From Gammaproteobacteria bacterium (lineage in GTDB: Bacteria; Pseudomonadota; Gammaproteobacteria; Pseudomonadales; UBA7434): a stretch of 11,637 nt of DNA. Every line of letters starts with the position of its first letter. Position 1 is the first letter of the stretch. Both the position numbers and the translations under genes were made by a program. Under the pieces are notes generated by a model. The model was not told the origin of the DNA. It made no database searches and saw nothing but the letters and a program-made list of their open reading frames with translations. Location of the stretch: the NCBI GenBank assembly GCA_024280785.1, contig JAJRPK010000247.1, positions 1 to 11,637 on the forward strand, read 5' to 3'. Shown here piece after piece: positions 1 to 8,392 of the stretch.

Positions 1-1896
1 AGCCGTATGGCAACCGATGCAATTAGAGGTTTCATTGGGTGCAAACTGCAGCCAGTTTTGGTGTCTGGGACTGATTCTTTTTCCGCTTCCGTCAACAATG
101 CTAATAGTTAGAGGGATATTGGCCGGTATAATCCCGCGCACGGAGCCATCCGGTTCGATGGGCAAGTAGCCGACTATTTCTCTCATCAATTGCCGTTGGC
201 TAACACCGTAATCGTTGTTGTCGAATTCCTTGTTAGCAGTATCGGGAATGGAAACGGCTTTGACCAAACGTAAAAACCTGGCGTCGATAAGGGATGGAGG
301 AGATAAAAGTGGATTGGCGTGGTTGGCGATGCTGGCGGGGAAGGCGCCGCCTGTGAGGTCAGGCGCAACATCGACGCCGTCCAAATCGTAAATAGAGGCG
401 ATATTGAGAATAGCCAATGGAATACCGTCTACGTCTCCCAACCCGCTAGGGGGAGTAACAAATTCAGGCGGGGTTCGCGTTTCGGCAATCATTACGTCGG
501 TGTACATAAAGCCAGGTTCAGCGAGAATGATGGGCTGTAATAAGGGGGTGGAGCCGGAATCATCCATCATCCACAAACCATATAAAGGGGGCGCAGGAGG
601 TCCGTTTGGGGCTAGCTGGCAGGGAGCCGATGCCGAATTACTTTGTGCCAAACACGGTGACCAGCTGACCAGTAATCGATCGCTGCCATCGTTAAGAGGG
701 CGAACTGAACTGAACCGACCGTCGGGAGACAGGCGGTCGTCAGTATAAACATTCGAGCTGAACACCGGAGTAAGTGCAGAGCCCAGCAAACCCACATTAT
801 TGAAAGTGGGAGTGTTGAGGTCAATATAGTTATCGATATCGACTTCGACAATGGCGCCACCTAAGATATCGACCGATAAATCTCGCTCTCGAAAAAGCCC
901 CAATAATTTTCCGTTAGGAGCGAGTTGCAAATTAGTAAGAATACCTTCGCCACCATTACTTCCGCTGATCCCATTGCTGTGGTAGCCGTACATTAAGGTC
1001 ATTTCTGCACCGGTGGGAGTCGTGCGATATAAACTGAATTCATCCCGATTGGCAATGTTGTCCCAGCGATTAAACAGTATTTTTCCCGAAGGTAAAACCA
1101 ACGGGTCGAGATCGTGGCTTTGATTAAATGTTATTTGTACTAACGCTTCATCGGCGGCTAATGTCTCATCGTAGACATGTAATGAAACGGCTTGAATGGC
1201 TCCATTTTGCAGGTCTCTCTCGTTGCTTGCTGAGTTTTCTTCTAAGCCCGAATAGGAAGGTTTGAATTCGTCGAGTAAAAGTGTACGGTTAGTTTCTTGT
1301 CGAGTAGATGCAAATACTATGGCGATTTTTTCTGGTTCGTTAGGATCTGGCATGGGTAAGTAGGCGGGGTCAAAATCCTGGCTTTGGGTAGATATAACTT
1401 GCCGTAGGGAGTCATTGTCAATGGTGTATTCCCAGATACTCCAGCTAAGCACAGGGTTGTCGGGGTCGGCCTCAGGAGGGTGTAAGGCAAACAAAATACG
1501 TTGGCCATCGGGTGAAACATCAAGATTTTTGACATCGTACTGCGCGTTGTTAGCGAACAACTGCGAGGTGATGTTAATTTCTGGTGAATTAATAGATGCC
1601 GAACTTCGGTAATATAAATGTGCGCCGGGATTAAAAGCGTAGGGCTCTTCAAGATTTTGGCTGTTTTCAGGTATCGGCCGTTTGACATAAAAAATAGGGA
1701 TAGCAAAACCTGTCTGGCCGCCGCCAAGATCCGTGCCCGCCGCGCTATCTCCACCCGCTGAGCCCGAACAACTCCACTGCAAAGCAATTATTAGGCTGAC
1801 GGTAATCCATAGCAGGTAACGCAATAGGCCCAAAGACCGGTAGTGATTAAGCCAGCGCTGGTCTCCTTCGTATTTCAATGCTCTCGAATGGCTCAT
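1..1896 (-). CDS. HzsA-like exported beta-propeller cytochrome c protein (partial, 3' end beyond window)
   Basis: The reverse strand is open for 632 codons, from an ATG at 1896-1894 (directly after an in-frame TAG) to the window edge, with no stop. Residues 24-42 form a hydrophobic signal segment. It ends at Cys43, in an atypical lipobox (QWSC), and a Gly/Ser/Ala linker follows, so lipidation is possible but uncertain. Propeller-type strands recur, for example SPDGQR near residue 128, LPSGKILFNRWD near 265 and SPDGRF near 391, as in TolB/PD40-like proteins. Near the edge are RISPRHQNWLQ and then a c-type heme motif CIGCH at residues 626-630. The spacing and wording match, from memory, proteins related to the hydrazine synthase alpha subunit (HZS_alpha family). 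Such relatives are widespread outside anammox bacteria, so hydrazine synthesis should not be assumed. The gene is divergent from the heme module at 2493. No good Shine-Dalgarno sequence precedes the ATG, so the start is less certain than the frame. Confidence 0.85.
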   Translation of the reverse strand, partial: MSHSRALKYEGDQRWLNHYRSLGLLRYLLWITVSLIIALQWSCSGSAGGDSAAGTDLGGGQTGFAIPIFYVKRPIPENSQNLEEPYAFNPGAHLYYRSSASINSPEINITSQLFANNAQYDVKNLDVSPDGQRILFALHPPEADPDNPVLSWSIWEYTIDNDSLRQVISTQSQDFDPAYLPMPDPNEPEKIAIVFASTRQETNRTLLLDEFKPSYSGLEENSASNERDLQNGAIQAVSLHVYDETLAADEALVQITFNQSHDLDPLVLPSGKILFNRWDNIANRDEFSLYRTTPTGAEMTLMYGYHSNGISGSNGGEGILTNLQLAPNGKLLGLFRERDLSVDILGGAIVEVDIDNYIDLNTPTFNNVGLLGSALTPVFSSNVYTDDRLSPDGRFSSVRPLNDGSDRLLVSWSPCLAQSNSASAPCQLAPNGPPAPPLYGLWMMDDSGSTPLLQPIILAEPGFMYTDVMIAETRTPPEFVTPPSGLGDVDGIPLAILNIASIYDLDGVDVAPDLTGGAFPASIANHANPLLSPPSLIDARFLRLVKAVSIPDTANKEFDNNDYGVSQRQLMREIVGYLPIEPDGSVRGIIPANIPLTISIVDGSGKRISPRHQNWLQFAPNETSNCIGCHTA

Positions 1897-2229
1897 CTAC
1901 TGTTCGCTATACCACTTGTTAATTCCTCGATTGCCTTACCCTGCATGGGTACTGCCATCGAAATTGATTCGTTTGTGCACATCGCCCGATTAAATTTCTA
2001 TCGGCTGTCCAAACTGACCCTCGATAACGCGGGGGTTAAATTCTAAAAACCGAAAGACCCGAGCAAAGTACCTAACCACGTCGAACATCCGGTTGAACGT
2101 CTAATTGAACAGCTAGCCGAATATTCTGCTTCGACAAAGTTGGCTATTCAGTAACCATTTTGCGTTGACGAGCTTGGCGCTTCGTTGCGCTGGTTCACGA
2201 ATCCACAACTGCCCTTGAAAAAACCTTGA
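1897..2229 (+). pseudogene. Possible decayed reading frame, unrecognised
   Basis: One plus-strand frame reads protein-like text through two in-frame TAA codons (2044-2046 and 2152-2154) to a TGA at 2227-2229. The middle piece includes VERLIEQLAEYSASTKLAIQ and the last piece includes DELGASLRWFTNPQLPLKKP. The pieces look more like real protein than random translation, and they share a frame with the segment before the first stop, which would fit a gene killed by nonsense mutations. I do not recognise the family. It may equally be chance in a non-coding region, so confidence is low. Confidence 0.2.
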
Positions 2230-2492
2230 GATTGAAAGACTTATCCCAGCGATATTTAACTCGCGTGCTATTACTTGTATAGATAGAGAGTAGGCTAATA
2301 GAAAAAAATCGTTGTGCGAGAACTTCTTTGCGGCTAATTATCTTGCTCCCACCGTGACGCAGGTCAATCTTCTGTTGTGACAGAGCTATAAAAGTGAGCA
2401 AAACGGGGGTTCACTTTTTAGTGTGGAGTTGGCTAAATGATAGACAGGCATTGATAGCAACACCTGTGCGGAAATTTAGGGTGATTAAAATT
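1897..2492. other. Divergent intergenic region
   Basis: About 600 bases separate the minus-strand HzsA-like gene from the plus-strand heme module, so this region must carry the promoters of both if they are transcribed divergently. No tRNA, clear riboswitch or strong terminator is visible. Several AT-rich hexamers resemble -35 or -10 boxes, but none has a convincing partner at the right spacing. Part of the region (1897-2229) may be a decayed reading frame, listed separately. Confidence 0.6.
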
Positions 2493-3743
2493 ATGAAGAA
2501 AATCTTGGATATGAAGCAGATATCAGGATTACAGCGAAAATCCAGACAGGCTCTTAGCTCGTTGATAACGGTTGCATCTTTAACCGCTTCGTTAAGTACG
2601 GTGTCGTTGTTGCCGCTGTTATGGTCACAAAATGCAGCGGCAGGTGCTCGCGAAAAAGCTCGGCAAATCCATGACCGCTTAGCCGGTGTCCCGCCGACAG
2701 ACACCGTTCTAGCTAGCATGGAACTGTTGATTGATGGCGGTGATATGTTGGCCGCCGCCGATATAGCGATGGATAACCCGGCCTTCTACTCGGTGACGTT
2801 AAATAATGTTGCCGCACCCTGGACCAATAGGGATCAAGATATCTTTGTCCCACTCAATGATTACATCGCAACCTATATCGGATTGGTTCGAGACCAAGCA
2901 GATTTTCGTGAAATTCTTTCGGCAGACGTGATCTACGTGGGTACCAACGCTCCTGCATATTCTAATAGCAGTAATGCACATTATGAATCGCTGGAAAATT
3001 TAAATTTGGATTTAGGTAGTTCGGCCGTGTTGCAACGGTCAACGCAATCTGCAGAAACAGGCATTCCCAGTTCGGCAGCGGCTGGAATTTTGACTACGCG
3101 TGCGGCGGCACGCGCGTTCTTCATCGATGGAACCAACCGCGCCATGTTCCGTTACACCCTGCTCAATCATATGTGTTACGACATGGAACAGCTAAAGGAC
3201 ACTACCCGTCCGGCAGATCGAATTCGTCAGGACGTATCGAGAACCCCTGGCGGCGATAGCCGACTGTTTATGAATGGCTGTGTGGGTTGCCATAGTGGTA
3301 TGGACCCCTTTTCTCAGGCCTTTGCTTACTACCAGTTTTCGTACCCCGTCAACAATCCTGATGGTGGAGCAATGACCTACAACCAAGGGGCTGTTGAAGC
3401 GAAGTACTTCAATAATGCCAACACCTTCCCTTATGGTTTTGTAACTCCCAACGACAATTGGTCTAATTTTTGGCGTGATGGTATTAATAAGAAATTGTTA
3501 GGCTGGGACAATAGTTTATCCGGGTTTGGTGCCGGCGCCAGCAGTATGGGTGAAGAATTAGCCCACAGTGAGGCGTTTGCTCGTTGTCACGTCGTTCATG
3601 CGTTTGAAACCACTTGTTTAAGAAAGCCGGCCGATCAAAACGATCTTGATGAAATCGATAGAATTCAGCTTGTATTTAGCGGGGCAAATTACAATTTAAA
3701 GCGTGTGTTTGCTGAAACAGCCAGTTACTGCGCTGGAAATTAA
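2493..3743 (+). CDS. Secreted monoheme cytochrome c protein, DUF1592/DUF1588-like
   Basis: A 416-residue protein starts at ATG 2493. The frame also allows a GTG at 2394, but the added 33 residues would bury the signal peptide. Residues 20-45 form a Sec-type signal ending in NAAAG. Residues around 140-155 (DFREILSADVIYVG) resemble the DUF1592 end, where a lineage of planctomycete-type cytochromes reads 'reLLtady.yvn'. The segment AGILTTRAA through the heme site CVGCH (residues 263-267), followed by SGMDPFSQAF, matches the DUF1588 pattern of CxxCH, a few residues, then MDP. Cys263 and Cys266 would bind heme covalently, with His267 as axial ligand. The protein is much shorter than planctomycete relatives, which carry further domains. 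It is probably periplasmic and is followed by the bi-heme lipoprotein and the DUF1501-like gene, suggesting one functional module. Substrate unknown. The heme motif is seen directly; the family assignment is by motif recall. Confidence 0.85.
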   Translation: MKKILDMKQISGLQRKSRQALSSLITVASLTASLSTVSLLPLLWSQNAAAGAREKARQIHDRLAGVPPTDTVLASMELLIDGGDMLAAADIAMDNPAFYSVTLNNVAAPWTNRDQDIFVPLNDYIATYIGLVRDQADFREILSADVIYVGTNAPAYSNSSNAHYESLENLNLDLGSSAVLQRSTQSAETGIPSSAAAGILTTRAAARAFFIDGTNRAMFRYTLLNHMCYDMEQLKDTTRPADRIRQDVSRTPGGDSRLFMNGCVGCHSGMDPFSQAFAYYQFSYPVNNPDGGAMTYNQGAVEAKYFNNANTFPYGFVTPNDNWSNFWRDGINKKLLGWDNSLSGFGAGASSMGEELAHSEAFARCHVVHAFETTCLRKPADQNDLDEIDRIQLVFSGANYNLKRVFAETASYCAGN

Positions 3744-3892
3744 GTGACAGGTGGCCTGAAATGATCAAGATGAAAAAATTAAAATGTTTCTGCGCATTTA
3801 GCAATTTAGTTAGCTACGTAATTAGTTACGGGGGTAACCCTGCCATAAGTTCAATAGTTGATAATGCACTTAATCGTTTCGCGTGGAATATC

Positions 3893-3897
3893 AGGAG
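3893..3897 (+). promoter_or_regulatory. Ribosome binding site deciding the lipoprotein start
   Basis: AGGAG lies seven bases before the ATG at 3905. That start gives a textbook lipoprotein signal, while the upstream in-frame ATG at 3761 would put 48 extra residues before it. This site therefore supports the shorter protein. Confidence 0.75.
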
Positions 3898-3904
3898 TCG
3901 ATCG

Positions 3905-6514
3905 ATGAAAGAGGGCGGCAGATTTTTAAGGCAATACTTAGCGTTAGCTTTGCTGTTACTTTTACCCTTTTTAAATGCTTGCAGCGGAGGTAGTGGTGCC
4001 TCGACAGAGTCTCGCGAATCTGCGCCCGGAGGAGTTGCTGTAATCGGTGTCGCTAATGTGACCTACAGTGGTATTCCAGCCGCGGCTAATCAACAAGTGC
4101 GAGATTTTAAATTATTTTTTTGGGATGAGGTGGTCGAAGAGGTGATTGGTTGTGCCGATTGCCATATGCAAGGGGGTGTAGGCACCGTTAAATTTGCCAG
4201 AAACGATGATATTAATCAGGCTTACGGTGCAGCTCTTTCAGTGGTTGACCTAACGGACCCAGGCAATTCTGCTGTCGTTAACCGAGTGGCCAATGGTCAC
4301 AATTGCTGGAGTGGGGATTTAACCGATTGCCGTGACACTCTGACAGCCTTTGTTGCGGCTTGGGCTGCCGGTGTGGAAGCAACGGTGTCTACAACGGTAA
4401 ACTTTGTTGCGCCTGTCGATCAAATACCCCAAGGCTCTGTTGTCTTTCCCGATACATCTTCCTTGTTTGAAACCACGGTTTATGAGTTATTAACGGCTAA
4501 TTGCGCCGGCTGTCACAGCGATAGTGCACCGATTCAGTTAAGGCAAACACCGTTATTTGCGCACTCAGACGTTGACGTGGCCTACGAAGCGGCGAAAGCA
4601 AAAATGGATTTGACTAACACAGCGAATTCGCGCTTGGTCGTTCGTCTTAGAGATGAAGCACATAACTGCTGGAGTGGAGACTGCGCCGTTGATGCCCAAG
4701 CGATGCAGGAGGCAATCGATGCACTGTTGCCAGATATCGCAGAGCCGGTTGATGAAAATTTAGTAACGAGCTTGGCACTGCGTTTAGATCAAGGTATTCA
4801 AGCGGCCAGTGGTGGGCGCATTGAAACTCACGTTATTGCACAATACAAATTTCGTAATGGTACTGGCAATTTAGTCGCCGATACCAGTGGTGTCAGCCCA
4901 CTTATGCCGCTGACCCTGCTAGGGGATTATGAATGGTTAGACAATTGGGGCGTGCAGTTTGAAAACGGTCGTGCGCAAGCTTCGGTTAGCAACAGCCGTA
5001 AGCTCTACAATGAAATCGGCGAAGCGGGTACCGGAGAGTACACGATTGAAGCCTGGGTGTTTCCCGAAAATGTGACGCAAGATGATTCGGCGCGCATCGT
5101 TAGCTATTCAGGTGGGGACACACAGCGGAACTTTACCCTGGGCCAGTCCTTGTATAACTACGATTTTCTTAACCGCTCTAGTGAAACTGACGGCGACGGG
5201 CGGCCTATGCTGTCAACATTGGATGGCGATGAAGATGCGCAGGCGGCATTACAGCATGTGGTATTAACCTTTCACCCGGAAGACGGTCGAAAAATTTACG
5301 TTAATGGTGAATTGCGCGGAGACGGTAACCCTGACCCGGAAACCGGGGCTGTTATTAGTAGTTGGGATAGAGACTTTGTTTTTGTGATAGGCAATGAAGT
5401 TTCAGGTAATAAAACCTGGAAGGGTGCCGTTCGTTTCGTTGCTATTCATAAACGAGCATTATCGCTGACGGATATTCAGGCTAACTTTGATGTGGGTGTG
5501 GGGCAAAAGTTTTTTATGTTGTTTCGTCTAGCTACATTGACTGAAGCCGCCAATCCCAATGACCCTCCTGTCCTTAATGAAATGACCTCTACGGATAATA
5601 GCTACATTGTCTTTGAAGTCAGTCAATACGATAAATATAGTTATCTTTTCTCCAATCCCTACTATTTAGTATTGGGCGGAACCACGGTGCAAGCGCCGTT
5701 TGATTTGGTCGGAATGAGAGTTGGGGTAAACGGTAAAATTTCTCCGGTGGGTCAGGCGTTTACTAAAGTCGACATAGAAATTAACGCCGCTAGCTACAAC
5801 GCAGATACGGGCCAGCCGATAAGCTCTCAAGGAATGTTGGTGGTACTGGAAAACGGCGCGACACAAGATCAATTCTTTTTGACTTTTGATCGTTTGGCGG
5901 GAGACTCCAATGTTTTTTCCGAGGCAAATTTCCCCGACCCCGTATTCAGTGCGACGGGTGAGCCGGTCTTCAATGTATTTGTACGCAACTTTGCCGAAGT
6001 GCGCGAAAGCTTTGCGGTAATTACGGGCGTTAGTTCGACCAACACGGCGGTTGCAGCTACCTACGATACCGTAGTTCAGCAGTTACCCTCAAGCGAAAAT
6101 ATTGGTGGATTTTTATCGTCGCATCAAATGGGTGTTACTCAATTGGCTATTTCGTATTGTGATCAACTAATGGAAAGTACTCCGTTGCGTACGGCATTGT
6201 TTCCAGCGCTAAATTTCAATGCCGATGCAAACAGTATCAGTGACATCGATTGGGAGAATCAATTTATGTTTCCGATGATTGATAAAGCATTGAACACTAA
6301 TCTTACAACGCAAATAGATCGTAGTGCAGTACGCGATGAGTTACATGTGCTTCTAACGAGTACAAACGATATTAAACCAATAGTTGACGGAGGCGATGGT
6401 GTGCCAGACGGCATTGCGCGTTGTGGTGGGGTTTGCCCTGCAGGGACTACGGCTACTGCTGCCAAAGCAGGTTGTGCGGCAGTTTTAGGCAGTGCAGCCG
6501 TTTTACTACAATAG
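3905..6514 (+). CDS. Bi-heme LamG-domain outer-membrane lipoprotein
   Basis: An 869-residue protein. Residues 1-26 form a lipoprotein signal with lipobox LNAC (Cys26). The next residue is Ser, which fits outer-membrane sorting. Two related heme modules follow. The first has CADCH at residues 83-87 and the second CAGCH at 200-204. Each is followed at a similar distance by an 'AYxAA...DLT...NS..V.R' stretch and then HNCWSGD, so they look like an internal duplication. Residues of about 310-527 form a LamG/concanavalin-like fold (YTIEAWVFPEN, then VNGELRGDG, then HKRALSLTDIQANF), usually a ligand- or carbohydrate-binding module. The remaining 340 residues are unrecognised; they include SSHQMGVTQLAISYC and a Cys-containing tail (Cys840, Cys844, Cys857). 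The gene lies 161 bases after the DUF1588-like gene and 64 bases before the Tat protein gene, so co-transcription is likely. A role in surface electron transfer or substrate binding is inference. Confidence 0.88.
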   Translation: MKEGGRFLRQYLALALLLLLPFLNACSGGSGASTESRESAPGGVAVIGVANVTYSGIPAAANQQVRDFKLFFWDEVVEEVIGCADCHMQGGVGTVKFARNDDINQAYGAALSVVDLTDPGNSAVVNRVANGHNCWSGDLTDCRDTLTAFVAAWAAGVEATVSTTVNFVAPVDQIPQGSVVFPDTSSLFETTVYELLTANCAGCHSDSAPIQLRQTPLFAHSDVDVAYEAAKAKMDLTNTANSRLVVRLRDEAHNCWSGDCAVDAQAMQEAIDALLPDIAEPVDENLVTSLALRLDQGIQAASGGRIETHVIAQYKFRNGTGNLVADTSGVSPLMPLTLLGDYEWLDNWGVQFENGRAQASVSNSRKLYNEIGEAGTGEYTIEAWVFPENVTQDDSARIVSYSGGDTQRNFTLGQSLYNYDFLNRSSETDGDGRPMLSTLDGDEDAQAALQHVVLTFHPEDGRKIYVNGELRGDGNPDPETGAVISSWDRDFVFVIGNEVSGNKTWKGAVRFVAIHKRALSLTDIQANFDVGVGQKFFMLFRLATLTEAANPNDPPVLNEMTSTDNSYIVFEVSQYDKYSYLFSNPYYLVLGGTTVQAPFDLVGMRVGVNGKISPVGQAFTKVDIEINAASYNADTGQPISSQGMLVVLENGATQDQFFLTFDRLAGDSNVFSEANFPDPVFSATGEPVFNVFVRNFAEVRESFAVITGVSSTNTAVAATYDTVVQQLPSSENIGGFLSSHQMGVTQLAISYCDQLMESTPLRTALFPALNFNADANSISDIDWENQFMFPMIDKALNTNLTTQIDRSAVRDELHVLLTSTNDIKPIVDGGDGVPDGIARCGGVCPAGTTATAAKAGCAAVLGSAAVLLQ

Positions 6515-6567
6515 AGCGAAAATTTTTTATTAGAGTCTGATTGAGAGCTAGGTGTACGAATAAGTTT

Positions 6568-6571
6568 GGAG
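6568..6571 (+). promoter_or_regulatory. Ribosome binding site of the DUF1501-like gene
   Basis: GGAG lies seven bases before the ATG at 6579 and confirms that start, which places the twin-arginine motif at residues 25-26. Confidence 0.65.
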
Positions 6572-6578
6572 CATAAAG

Positions 6579-8192
6579 ATGGCAAAGCGAAATAGTTTCC
6601 ACGGTTTAGACCAACCCTTAAAGCACGGAGGCCATCGCAGGCCGATGACTCGCCGAGAGTTGATTGGTCAGGGTTTCCGTCTAGGTGCTGGCTCAGTGAT
6701 GGGAGCGTCCATGTTTAGTTTGTTCGCGAATCCTCGTGCCGCGTATGCCACTCTGGCTCCTGACCTCGAGGCTTTGAAAACGACGCCGTGCGAAATAGCG
6801 ACACTGGGGGCTGGGAAGATACCGTTTATTTGTATCGATTTAGCGGGGGGCGCTAATATTTCAGGCTCTAACGTTTTGGTAGGCGGGCCAGGAGGCCAAC
6901 AAGATTTTTTAAGTACGGCTGGATATAACAAGCTAGGTTTGCCCAGCAGTATGGTGCCGGGTACCACCGAGGCCGCGCCGACGGCGACGAGTAATGGTGA
7001 TCACGTCGATACTACATTGGGTTTAGCCTTTCACAGCGACAGTGCTTTTTTAAGGGGTATTTTAGAAAAAGCACCAACGGCGGTTGGCAATATAAACGGT
7101 GCAGTGATCCCTGCACGTTCTGATAATGATACCGGTAACAATCCGCACAACCCCATGTACGGGATAAGTATGGCCGGTGCGGGTGGAAATCTAGTAGATC
7201 TCATTGGTTCTCGCAGCACGGTGTCGGGCGGCAATTCGATGGCGCCGTCAAAGTTGATCGACCTTAGTTCTCCGCCTACTAAAATTGATCGTCCCTCTGA
7301 CGTTACTGGCTTGGTCGATACCGGTGATTTGCTCGATATCTTAAACGCGACGGAAGCGGTATCAGTGATGGAGTCAATTCAACGCATTAGTGCAGGAAAA
7401 TTGGCACAAGTTAACGCAGGACTACTTGCGGGTGTAGAGGAGAACGTTAGTTGTCAGTATGTAAAAAGCGCGGATATCACCGACCGTTTCTCTGATCCAA
7501 ATGTCTTGAATCCAGACGATCGCAGTGCGGTTAATCCGGTAATCGTCGATGATACCAGCGGTATTTTTGGCACCGTTGAATTTGACAGTGAACGAGAATT
7601 TCGCAAAACCGCTTCGGTGATGAAAATGGTCATCGACGGTTTTGCGGGTGCAGGAACCATCGCTTTGGGTGGCTACGATTATCACACGGGTGACCGAGCG
7701 ACAGGAGAGGAGAGGGATTTACGGGCAGGGCGTTGTATGGGAGCCTGCTTAGAGTACGCGGCGCAAAAAGGTGTGCCGTTAATGCTCTATGTCTGTTCCG
7801 ATGGTTCGGTCTTTAGTAATGGCATGATTGATACTTCTCTTCTAGGTCGTGATAAAGGCGTTTGGACCGGAGATAACTCATCCACTGCTGCTTCTTTCTT
7901 TTTAGTTTACGACCCGGGTTCTCAGCCGACTTTGTTGGGTGCCGGCGATGAGCAGTTTGTTCATCAACAAATTGGCTGGATGCGAGCCGATGCTTCGGTA
8001 GAAACTGCCAATGGTTATGCTCCGGCAAATAATGTGAACGGTTTGGTTGATACCGTGCTATTAAATTACTTGGCACTGCACGGTGAAGCGGGCAATTTCG
8101 CCGGCTTATTCGGTAATGGCTTGGGCAGTAACCTTGATCGTTACACCGCCTTTCAAACCTTATCTTCGATTTCTAATGGCGTCATTAGCTAA
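6579..8192 (+). CDS. Tat-exported DUF1501-like protein
   Basis: A 537-residue protein. The N-terminus carries a twin-arginine signal, MTRRELIGQGF (Arg25-Arg26), a hydrophobic stretch, and an AYA cleavage site near residue 57, so it is exported folded to the periplasm. The opening of the mature part (FICIDLAGGANISGSN, near residue 85) corresponds to the 'flrGGnDgLN' opening of DUF1501 proteins. Further on, GGYDYHTGDR (near 366) matches their 'dtH' metal-site region, and LMLYVCSDGSVFSNG matches their 'vvvySEFGR' strand. DUF1501 belongs to the alkaline phosphatase-like superfamily. The differences at the presumed metal and catalytic positions mean that enzyme activity cannot be assumed. Tat export often goes with cofactor or metal loading in the cytoplasm. 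It is the last gene of the heme module, and DUF1501 proteins are commonly encoded beside DUF1549/DUF1592-type cytochromes. Family placement is by motif comparison from memory. Confidence 0.82.
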   Translation: MAKRNSFHGLDQPLKHGGHRRPMTRRELIGQGFRLGAGSVMGASMFSLFANPRAAYATLAPDLEALKTTPCEIATLGAGKIPFICIDLAGGANISGSNVLVGGPGGQQDFLSTAGYNKLGLPSSMVPGTTEAAPTATSNGDHVDTTLGLAFHSDSAFLRGILEKAPTAVGNINGAVIPARSDNDTGNNPHNPMYGISMAGAGGNLVDLIGSRSTVSGGNSMAPSKLIDLSSPPTKIDRPSDVTGLVDTGDLLDILNATEAVSVMESIQRISAGKLAQVNAGLLAGVEENVSCQYVKSADITDRFSDPNVLNPDDRSAVNPVIVDDTSGIFGTVEFDSEREFRKTASVMKMVIDGFAGAGTIALGGYDYHTGDRATGEERDLRAGRCMGACLEYAAQKGVPLMLYVCSDGSVFSNGMIDTSLLGRDKGVWTGDNSSTAASFFLVYDPGSQPTLLGAGDEQFVHQQIGWMRADASVETANGYAPANNVNGLVDTVLLNYLALHGEAGNFAGLFGNGLGSNLDRYTAFQTLSSISNGVIS

Positions 8193-8366
8193 TACTTATA
8201 GAACCGTCAGCTAGCGCTCTGGTGCAAATGAATCGATTAATTAAGTCGACTTTTATCCAGCAATACTTTGCGAACCCTACGAAGCAGTTCACACCCTAAT
8301 TGACTATTTACGGCTATATTTAATAGAGTTCTGTCATAAGTCTGAAAGTTCAAAAGATGATCAGAT

Positions 8367-8382
8367 GTTTCAGCGGTGAAAC
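8367..8382. repeat. Perfect inverted repeat, 6-base arms
   Basis: GTTTCA, the loop GCGG, then TGAAAC. Three further pairs are possible after a bulge (TCA at 8361, TGA at 8383). No T-run follows, so it is not a typical terminator. It could be an operator or a 5' leader hairpin of the gene at 8451, about 70 bases away. Confidence 0.45.
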
Positions 8383-8392
8383 TGACATTCTG

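Noticed and set aside
319..748. Overlapping plus-strand open frames
   Set aside because: They are antisense to the HzsA-like gene, with no coding features of their own.
1317..1787. A 156-residue open frame on the minus strand
   Set aside because: It lies inside the HzsA-like gene in another frame of the same strand. The gene frame carries the signal segment, propeller motifs and heme motif; this one has no recognisable protein features.
1..1896. Hydrazine synthesis as the function of the HzsA-like gene
   Set aside because: Only one subunit-like protein is seen, with no other anammox genes, and relatives of this family occur widely in other bacteria.
2394..2492. GTG start giving a 33-residue longer DUF1588-like protein
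   Set aside because: It would place a polar stretch before the signal peptide; the ATG at 2493 gives a normal signal.
8231..8255. AT-rich imperfect inverted repeat followed by TTTT, possible terminator
   Set aside because: The arms are short and AT-rich and the T-run is only four bases, too weak to call.
8228..8299. A 23-codon open frame in the gap after the DUF1501-like gene
   Set aside because: It has no good ribosome binding site, and the peptide has no signal or known family look.
8300..8326. TTGACT with a downstream TAATAG, promoter-like
   Set aside because: The spacing is only 15 bases and the -10 match is poor.
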